Assembly: GCF_028858725.1 (NCBI RefSeq)
Contig: NC_084763.1
Span: forward strand, 6,200,001 to 6,264,000
Source: Colius striatus
Taxonomy: Eukaryota > Chordata > Aves > Coliiformes > Coliidae
Length of the DNA stretch: 64,000 bases
Reading direction: 5' to 3'
Every line of letters begins with the position of its first letter. The stretch's first letter is position 1. Positions 55,201 through 64,000 of the stretch are shown piece by piece. A program made the position numbers and the translations under genes. Under the pieces are notes generated by a model. The model saw nothing but the letters and a program-made list of their open reading frames with translations. It did not search any database and was not told the origin of the DNA.

Positions 55201-55890
55201 TGTGTTGACACTTCAGAGACTCTAAATATTGACCACGTTGCAAAAGTGTCTCACAGACACTTAATTCCACAAAGACATTACAAGCAGTGGAGTGTTTTCA
55301 GAGAAGGAAGTCCTGGTGACTCAAAACACCAGAAGCACCATTGGTGCCATGGTGCTCTGACCTTGGCTGTCACTGAAAAGCCATGAAGTTATGAATAAAC
55401 AGGCACTAATCCTGACATGTGCTCTGTGTGCCTTCTGCAGAAGGGTAGCAGCCAGCCTTCCTTTTGGGAGTCTGAGAGCTGCAGAGGGGAGTTGCACAGG
55501 GTGGGCACTCATCCACAGCAAGCCTGAGGGAGCTCAAGACAGTGGTAAAAGCTTTCCCAGGAGAGCCAGGAGTTTGCCTCTGAAAGCCAAGTGCATGAGG
55601 TGGTGTGCCACGTCACCTTTTAAAGGAAAGGGTTCTGAAAATATGGTCCTGAGGAAGAAACAAAGTATTTTAGGGTGTAAAGCCAAACTTTCTGGCCGCT
55701 GGCAGCTGGGTTAGGTGTTTCAGTGACCTTTCTAAGGCAAGTCTGTTCCTAGACACTTAACACCAAAAACCAGGTCAGTGACTTTCCTGTAGGATCTGAA
55801 ATGGAGTCCTGGGCTGTGGGCAGGGCGGAGGCTCTGAGGATCAGCCAGGGGCAGTCGGTCCTGGTAGTACCCTCAAGGCCCTGATGTAAT
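52288..55890. other. Sequence downstream of TMEM42, no gene recognised
   Basis: This presumably begins with the TMEM42 3' UTR. AATAAA at 54323-54328 is a distant poly(A) candidate. Open frames are short, and I could match none to a protein family or bound them with convincing splice sites. Confidence 0.6.
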
Positions 55891-55894
55891 CAAT

Positions 55895-56335
55895 GGCTGT
55901 ACCTGGGGTGTTGTTTCCAGCACTGGACCCCCCAGCTCAAGTAGGGTGTTGGGAAACAGGTCTGGCACAGAGATACCAAGATGGTAGGGGTCTGTGAGGT
56001 GAGGAGTGTAGGCTTGATAGCAGGGCTTAGACTGACTTGGTAGCAGCTGACAGGTGCTTGAAGAGGAGTTACAGAGGCAACAGAGTCAAGCTCCACTCCA
56101 TAGAAATGGGCAGAACAAAAAGAGGCAGCAGGCACAGGTTATGTCTTGTGAGTTTCAAGCTGGCTGTCAGGGAAAAAAATGTCACCAGGAGGTCAGTTGC
56201 CAGAGAGTCAGCAGAGTCTCCACCCAGGGAAGATTCTGAGGCTCAACTAGGCAAGACCTCAGCTGACCCACTCTAGCCTTGGTGGCCATCAGGCCTGGGC
56301 AGGACTTCCTGTTGAACTTCCCATGACCTATGAAC
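55895..56335 (+). mobile_element. Ancient, degenerate CR1 LINE
   Basis: Landmarks survive in order: 'ctggaccccccagctcaagt', 'agataccaagatggtagggg', 'aggaggtcagttgccagaga', 'gtctccacccaggga'. It is far more diverged than the other copies. Confidence 0.65.
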
Positions 56336-56339
56336 TGAT

Positions 56340-58790
56340 TTTATGGGTAACGCCGTCTATAACAAACTGGTCTGCCCTTTTGCCTCCAGCTTTGTCAGTT
56401 CTCACATGGGTGCTGCTGGTAATGGAATGCTTTGTGCCTTTGAACCTTTCTGGTTGAGGAGACAGCCTGCTGCATGCAAAGCTCACAGTGGCTTCCAGGG
56501 CAGAGTAATGCTGACCAGCATGGGGTGAGCAAAGCACAGGCTCAGGCTTTGCAGTGCCCCATCCTGCAGCTCCACAGTAACCCATGTCCAGTGGCAGCAC
56601 TTGGCACACACAGGGCACTTTTTGCCCTGCTAAGCAACCAACTAACCATTCTGTTCGCCCTCCAGGAAGGCGTTTTGGTTTCTGACTGTTTAATAACCCT
56701 CTTAGTTGTTTCCATTTTACCTCAGGCTTTAAGGAGACATGGCTGTGAATCGGTGCACTAACTGCCAAGACTTCCTAAGCAGCTCCCCAGGCTACTGCAC
56801 ACCCTAAAGTCCAGAGAGAATCACCGATTTGTGCCTGGGAAGCTCCTCGGTGGGACCTTTCCCACTCCCATTTTTGTGGAGGGAGATGATGCACACCCTG
56901 CTCAACCCTGCACGTGTCTAGCAGGGCACAGAGGCTCCACTGCACCCCGAGGGGATAAAGCCACAGCAACAGAAATATGTGGGAGGGAAGGGCTGAGAGG
57001 CAGTGAGTGAGGTGTGGCAGATGGTCCCACCAGTTTTTTGGGCTGGCATGTACGTTTTGAGCCCATCAGGCAATCTCACTTGGCTCAGAGGTCACCCTGA
57101 GCTGCGGTTTTATCTCACCTGTGGGAGCCAGGGCTGGGGCTTGGCCACCTCTTCCCCTCACATAAGTGGAGCCACTCTGTTTTTGGAGCGAGAGGTAAGA
57201 GCTGAACAACTCTGCTTGGCACTGTGACCTGTTCTGTTCTCTGTTTGTGTGCATGGTCTGAACATCAGCCAGGGCTGTAAACCTAATTGCTTTCAGTAAG
57301 CTGGGGAGAAATGAGCAGTGCCCCAGGGAAGGATGAGGCATTACAAATGTCTCCTGCTGCCGAGGGACTATTTCCTCATCCAGAGAGGAGATATTTCCTA
57401 TGACTCCTTCCCTTCAGGACGCTCCTGTGTTAGGCAACTGACAGGCAGGGCTCTGCCAGGAACCAGTGCTGCACGAAAATGCTTGCTAAGATGAAATGCT
57501 GACCCTGGTGAGTTAGCTACTTGTCTGCCCACCAAGATGAGGGCATCCCGTGCTGCTGTGAGGAACAATGGCCTGGATGCTGCAAGGAGAGGTGAGGAGT
57601 GGCTGGCTGTGACTGGCTCCATTCCTTTTCAGGACAAATGGCCAGGGATCCCTGCCTCAGTCAGTCCCACCAAGGAGAACACTGCACGTGACGCCCGCGT
57701 GTCCAGGGGTGGGCCAAAGCCTTTGCACTCGCCATGCTTTGGGTCTGATCTCGTACAGCACATGGACAGGATCTCCAGTGCTGCACACCCTCCTGCTCCA
57801 GGGAGATGCTCCCTTCCCACCTCACAGCTGGCTGCTGGAGATGCAGCACGGCATAATCTCGCCTGTAGCCTATGGACATCCATATATAGTCACACACCCC
57901 CACACAGGCAGGTGGGAGAAGCTGTTGCACTCCCCCTGCAGAAAGAAACGTTACTTGGAGGCACTGGTGTGCAAGTTTCTGTTTTCTTACTCAGACAGGT
58001 GCAGTCAAACACATATCCTGTAGGTGGGAAGGTATTCTGTCAGTATTTCCCTTGTTCTCCAAAGCTGGTTTTAGTCCATGGATAAACTGTTTTATCCCTG
58101 GTTCAATATTTGTGCTGCTGATGTCCTTGCCCTTACCATTTCTTTTTTGCAGCCCTCTTGTGCTTTGTTTTTCCTTGTACCTTTCCATATTGTTTGCTTT
58201 AGGTGTAGTCTGTGGATATGTGTCCACACTGCAATCAGTCAATGTGGTCATACATGCACACTTGAAGCTGGTTCATGGGTCAGTGGCAGGAGGGTGGGTA
58301 CAGCCCTGGAGTAACTGCACCCACCCCGCCGGGCCCTTGCCAAGCACGCACCGCAGCCTGCGGGACGGGCATCCTTCTTGAGTCTCCTGATGCGTTGGGA
58401 CTAAGGTGTGAAGAGCAAGTTAGCAGGCTGGGACTGTTGAGTGTGTTAAAAGGAAGGTGGTGGTTTGTAAGGGGAGGGGTGTAGCTGGGAAGGCTGTGAG
58501 TTGCATGGAGAAAGTAAGCTGGGAGAGATGTTGTCTGTCTCCTCTACCACAAAGACAGGGTTCACAAGTGAAGCTAGCAAGCAGCAGCTTCAAAGCCAGA
58601 GGAGCTGCTTCTTCTACTCTGTGTCATTCAGCCAAGGAGCTTCTGCCCATGGCATGCAGCAGAGCCTGGCAGGTTCAAAAAGTGAGCAATTTTATCTAGA
58701 ATGAAACACTGCTGTGTGGAAGATGTGACACAACTGAGGGCTTATTTTATCAATTGTTGCACAAATTCCTAGAAACATTTCACTGAAAAG
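56340..58790. other. Intergenic, no gene recognised
   Basis: GC-richer unique sequence with several open frames up to 182 codons on both strands, overlapping one another. None has homology I recognise or a coherent exon structure. Confidence 0.6.
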
Positions 58791-58797
58791 CAGAAGT

Positions 58798-59558
58798 ACA
58801 TGAGCCTGTGTCTGAGCTGGGCACAGAGGAACATCACGAGGTTCAGCAAGGGCAAGGGCAAGGGCAGAGTCCTGCATCTGGGGAGGAACAACCCCCTGCA
58901 CCAGGACAGGCTGGGGACTGACCTGCTGGAGAGCAGCTCTGCAGAGAGAGACTTGGGAGTGCTGGTTGATAATAAACTGAACCAATGGCAGCCTGGGATG
59001 CATCAAGAAGAGTGTGGGCAGCAGGGCAAGGGAGGTTCTGCTTCCCCTCTACTCTGCCCTGGTGAGGCCTCATCTGGAGTCCTGTGTCCAGTTCTGGGCT
59101 CCTCAGCTCAAGTGGGACAAGGAACTGCTGGAGAGAGTCCAGCACAGGGCCACCAAGATGATCAGGGGAATGGAACATCTTTCATACGAGGAAAGGCTGC
59201 GGGAACTGGGGTTGTTTAGTCTGGAGGAGACTGAGGGGGCATCTCATTAATACAAGTATTTAAAAGATGAGTGTCAAGAGAACAGGGGAACACTTTTTTC
59301 CTGCAGTATCCAGTGACAGGACAAGGGGTAATGGACAAAAGCTGGAACACAAAAAATTCCGTGTATACATTAGGAAAAACTTCTTTCCTGCTGAGGTGAG
59401 GGAGCCCTGGCACAGGCTGCCCAGGGAGGGTGTGGAGGCTCCTCTGGAGGTTTTCAAAACCCGCCTGGACACGTTCCTGTGTGACCTGATCTAGGTGGAC
59501 CTGCTTTGGCAGAGAGTTGGACTGGATGATCTTCCAACCTCAGCTGTTCTGTGATTTA
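58798..59558 (+). mobile_element. CR1 LINE, 3' end present, with internal deletion
   Basis: It runs from 'tgagctgggcacagaggaac' to 'cagctgttctgtgattta'. About 35 bp present in other copies is missing at about 58981, where 'aaactgaacc' joins 'aatggcagcctggg'. Confidence 0.93.
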
Positions 59559-59559
59559 G

Positions 59560-62500
59560 ACTGGTACAAAAGGTAATGGTTTCAGCACTGGAGCATGCTT
59601 ATTTTGGTATTTCCAGTGTACCAGTTGTCCCAGAGTTAAGGCTCAAGCAGTCATCGTACTGAAATCCCAAGCTCAACCTTCACACGTCGTTGCTCCCTGT
59701 ACCTAGGCTAGTTCTGCAATGTTGCCCGTTGCATCTCAGCTAGGGAAGGGCAAAGAGATATTGAAAAATAACCAATAAAAGACATTTTAACATGATAGCA
59801 GTTTGACTTGCTATTAAAGCAGCTCTGTACTTTTCCAAGATTACCTTATTTAAACCTCCATTTCATGTGATGACCCCAGGACTTCTCCTTCAGGGCAGCG
59901 AAAGTGCTACACAAGAGCATTTTGCCTTCGTAGCTGTAAGCCTACATCCAGTATGTGTATAATTATGGTCTGTGTTGTACCTCTGTCTCTGCCTTCCCCA
60001 GCAGCAGACTCCCTGGGTTGGGCACAGAGCGCTGTGGTTTTCATTCTTTCTGGAGGTATGTGCCTAAAGCTAGTCACCTACATGCTTAACTTTAGGTCCA
60101 AAAACACCCATTCACGGTTCAGTGAGAAGGAAACAAGAAGGTTTTGGTAGTAATTTTATTGCCATCAATCACCTCTCTGGTATTTGCCTGTGAGGAACTC
60201 ATTGACAGGTATCTGGGGCCAGACCACTTGGAATCAGTGAAGGTCTCGGCTTGGCCATCTCGCATCAACCCCTGACCTCCGATCGCCTGCCACAAGTTGG
60301 TTCACGTGAGATGAGAGGAGAATTTGCCTGCTGGGAGCATGGGCTGCCCTTGGGGCGTAGCTGACGTGGCCCTGTCATGGCCCATGGTTGGTGTAGGTGA
60401 GTGAGAAGTGATGCCATCAACGCACCTGGCATGTCAGGAGCTTTCTGTGGCTGAGATACGTGTCCCTGCTCGGAAATTCCTGATGACTGTGGTAGAAGCT
60501 TAATGAAACCATGAGAGGATGACCAGTGTAGCAACTCAGATGGTGTCCAGCTCAAAAGGCGTGGGCCAAATCTTCTTCTCCTCACCATCTGTGCATTTTT
60601 TGTCTCTTTTTGTCCCCCACAAGGCTTCTCATTCCTTAGAGTTCCCTAGGCTGTGAATGAGAAGGACTCAGCCTGTACTCTGGTACCGTGGAAGCAGTCC
60701 TGCTGTGCCCAGTGGAAGGCACCTTCTTGCTGTGGTGCCCCTCAGGGCCCAGACACAGGCTGTGTGTGCGTGTACCTTGGCTGATGTGCTGCCCCTGGCA
60801 CCTCTGACCAACCCCAGGGGCTGTCTGGGAGGGTGAGTTCAGCTTGCCAGAGTGCCAGGGGCGCTTTTGATCTGTGTCTTATTTTGACTATTACTCTGAG
60901 TCAGAAAAAAAGGAAAAGAAAAGACAAAACAAGCAGCTTGTAGTAGGTCTGGTCATTGCTATTGTTTAAGGCAGCTTCTCCATAACTAGACATGGAGTCA
61001 AAAGTGAATAAATGTGTAAAGTCCTTCCTACTTGGCATGGATGTCTGTGGACATGGCTCTGGAAGTTTGGCTTGTTCTTGCCTGTTTTGACACACAAGAT
61101 AAACAAAACCTGAGACAAAGGGCAAGCTTGTAAATAGGGGAGCAGCCACTGGGGAATTCTGACTGTAGCTGTTTGCAGTTTCTTACCTTCTGATGCCAGC
61201 TAATGAGTTGACTTACCTTGTAGCGGATCGATGCAGATAAAGGCTGATAGCCTCTGGTGGCTGGTTTTGCAAGGTGGGAAGTGAGTCGCTGCACTTACTG
61301 GTAACAGGCTGGAGATTGCCTGTGGAAAAGATATAATCTCTTGCCTCTGGTTATTAGAAGAGTATACTTTTATGATTGAAGTCTGTTGTAACTGTTTGTG
61401 GGGGGAGAAAAAAAGAGAAGCAAAGGAGCTGGCATTTTTCATAGCAAGGAGGAGGAAGAAAGCCATGCAGCTGAACCACAGCCAGCCACTCTGACCAGCA
61501 AAGGCAAAAGGAGATTTGCCTGTAGGAAGGGCAGAGGTTGCCTGCTGACAGCATGAAGCAAGCTGAAACCATGTCTTTGAAAAATGCTCCTGCCATTTAA
61601 GTTGAAATCCACTTTCTCAGTCCTTGCCAACAGCTGTCTTGGAGAGTATTAGAGTTCAATGGCCTTTCCTGGCAGAGCAGGCTTGTACAAGCCAGGGGAG
61701 GAAGCTCTTGTGGGAGTGTGGTACCGTATGCCAAGGTTAGTGCCATTGAATTGAAATAGTACCAGTGCTTAGAGAAAGATAATGGAAGCAGGCAAGCCCA
61801 GTGGCTGCACAAAGTAAAAGGAGAACTGAAAGCTAGATGCTGTTTGCTGGCATTAACAAGAATTCCTGTAGATAGTAAAAGAAAGTCATCCAGTTTCCAA
61901 GATGCAGGAGGTTCGTGTCAGGACACAGCCTACTTCTACAATCATTCCTTGAATGCTGATGTTCAACAGCTGTTGAAATCAGCCTTTTGCAAAAGCTTAT
62001 AGGAAATGAGCTGACTGTTCCCGGTGAATAGGTGCCCTGCCTCCACCTCTGACCCTCCAGCACACACCTAACAAGATTTTTTTTTCAGGAACAAAGTGTT
62101 ACTGACACCAACCCATTCCTGTTTGCAAAAAACATCTGTAGGACCAGCATGTCAGCACAGTTGAAGCTGTCTCCAACCATGGAATGATACAGGTGTTACA
62201 TATACGACAGGTTGAGGCTGGGTTAGAAAGCCACTGACTTCAGATGAAGTGGATTATTCTGTTGCTGCAATTAAGTGGCAAGCAGTAATAGGCATCAGAA
62301 ACGTTCAGATCACTTGTCTTATTGCTTATGTCATGGTAGTGGCATTCCATGTAGGCTCTATCCCATGTTGTTTCTAAACAAGAGCGTGTTTCACCTTCCA
62401 GGAGGAAAGAACTGCAGAGCAAAAGCAACGCTGAAAGGTAAATTGGGGTTGTGGTGTGCTTTCAATAGCGAAATATGTAGTTGCCAGCACATTGTCTGAT

Positions 62501-62835
62501 GCTGAATGGTGAGTGATGCTCTGTCTACTAAGAACACAGGTGCTCATGCAGATGCCCTGCGAGATTAGGGATGTGTACTGAACCTTGGGTGCCCTGTGGT
62601 GTGCCAGTCACGCTCTCAGGCAAGGACACCCAACATATGCCTGCTAGCAAGCTATGGCATGCTCAGAGGGTGGGATCTGCTAACTCAGCACCCAGCTTGC
62701 ACCAACATCTCAGCACCAAACCAAACAGTCTTGCTAAAGGAAGCACTTAGCTACCTGCAGTGATGGAGCAAAGTTGGTGCCTTTGAAGGCTTCCACAGGG
62801 AGAGCTTGTTTAAGGAGATCCTACGTTTAGATGCA
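59560..62835. other. Intergenic, no gene recognised
   Basis: Unique sequence. Minus-strand open frames at 60265-61812 are overlapping and low in recognisable content. No RNA gene or promoter-like CpG cluster was seen. Confidence 0.6.
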
Positions 62836-62839
62836 CCAG

Positions 62840-63326
62840 CATCCAGTTCTGGGCTCCACAGCTTAAGAGGGACAGGGAAATGCTGGAGAGAGGCCAGCAC
62901 AGGGCCACCAAGATGATCAGGGGACTGGAGCATCTTTCATACGAGGAAAGGCTGCAGGAGCTGGGGCTGTTTAGTCTGGAGGAGGCTGAGGGGGGATCTC
63001 ATTCATATTTACAAGTACTTAACAGGTGGATGTCTGGAGGTTGAGACATCACTTTTCTCTATTGTATCTAGTGACAGGACAAGGGGTGGTGGGATGAAGC
63101 TGGAATACAAAAAGCTCCATTTAAACATGAGGAGAAACTCTTTCCCTGCTGAGGTGAGGGAGCCCTGGCACAGGCTGCCCAGGGAGGGTGTGGAGGCTCC
63201 TTCTCTGGACGTCTTCAAAAGCCACCTGGACATGTTGCTGTGTGACCTGCTCTGCTTTGGCAGGGGGCTTGGGCTGGATGATCTTTAGAGTTGCCTTCCA
63301 ACCCCCACCATTCTGTGATTCTGTGA
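62840..63326 (+). mobile_element. CR1 LINE, 3' end present
   Basis: It starts near 'ccagttctgggctccacagc' and ends 'accattctgtgattctgtg'. It is close to the young copies but has its own variants ('gtggtgggatgaagctgg'). Confidence 0.93.
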
Positions 63327-64000
63327 CTCAGCTTTGTAGACTGAATCCCGCCTTCCTGGACCCCTGGGGCTGCTGCCATGAAGGGTGGCCTCAGGGGGCT
63401 GAGGCTGCTCCCACAGCCAGGACACCTCTTCACTTTGAGCTATATGGAGACCTGTTTGTAGCTCTTTCTGGCCACTGTGCCCATGTTGCTGTTGGCCTAT
63501 GTGCCACCAGCTCTCTCCTCCATGGGGAAGGCTCATCTCTCCAGCTTTGGTCACACAGAGGTCCTCTCACCTCCTGGGTAGAGACCTTTGGTACAGCTGT
63601 CAGCAAAGAGCAGCTGGTAAATGGCTCCTGATCCACTGTATTTCTTGCTCCTCCTGGCCATGGCTCAATTCTCCTCTTTCCCATCTAGTGCTCCTCCTGG
63701 TCTGTCTCTCCTGACACCTGCCCTACCCCGTGGGATCCTTGAGCTTTCCAACCCACATGTCTAAACACTGGATTTTAGCCCACAGTGTCCAAGTGCTTCT
63801 GTCCCAAAAGTGATGACAAAAAACCCATTCATTTCAAAGGAAGTTAGTCTGGTCCTAATGGGGAGCTCTGTTTCCCTAAGGACCAAGTGTTTTTACGGGC
63901 TGTCTCATACAGCTAGCCCTCCAGCAGCCTGGATGTTGGAGCATAGGTGCATTCTTCTTACTCATCTTTGCCTGTGATTTTGCTGTTTGTCAGCAAAGGG
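63327..64000. other. Intergenic, no gene recognised
   Basis: Unique sequence after the CR1. There are only short overlapping open frames. Confidence 0.6.

Noticed and set aside
57537-58085. 182-codon plus-strand frame in the intergenic region
   Set aside because: GC-rich chance frame overlapping several others. No domain or homology recognised.

Overview
This window is vertebrate nuclear DNA, most likely from a bird. Three genes sit in the order KIAA1143 (minus) - KIF15 (plus) - TMEM42 (plus), the order known from human 3p21.31. The interspersed repeats are almost all CR1 LINE copies ending in the avian 'ATTCTRTGATTCTRTG'-like tail, plus one solo LTR of a common avian endogenous-retrovirus type. 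There are no SINEs of mammalian kind. The load of CR1 copies is high and several look young, which would fit a CR1-rich bird lineage such as Piciformes. That lineage placement is a guess from repeat content only.

Layout: 1-5231 holds the 5' two coding exons of KIAA1143 (the remaining coding part lies before base 1) and its long intron carrying three minus-strand CR1 pieces. 5232-5524 is a CpG-island bidirectional promoter shared with KIF15. 5525-45784 is a complete KIF15 gene, reconstructed here as 35 coding exons with GT-AG introns, joining in frame to 1402 codons plus a stop. Its introns contain about eleven CR1 pieces and the solo LTR. 47505-52287 is a complete three-exon TMEM42 (135 residues) with its own CpG island and a 46-bp tandem repeat that runs into the start codon. 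52288-64000 is an intergenic stretch with several CR1 copies and no exon I can support.

Functionally, KIF15 encodes a plus-end-directed kinesin-12 that helps maintain the bipolar spindle, and its promoter shows an E2F site abutting a CHR-like element, as expected for a cell-cycle gene. KIAA1143 (DUF4604 family) and TMEM42 (small EamA/DMT-like membrane protein) are uncharacterised, and their neighbourhood is conserved synteny, not an operon. I found no new biological system. The points most worth checking are the TMEM42 start region, the Cys/His-containing KIF15 C-terminus, and CR1-driven rearrangements. Family comparisons use human sequences as I remember them, not a database search.
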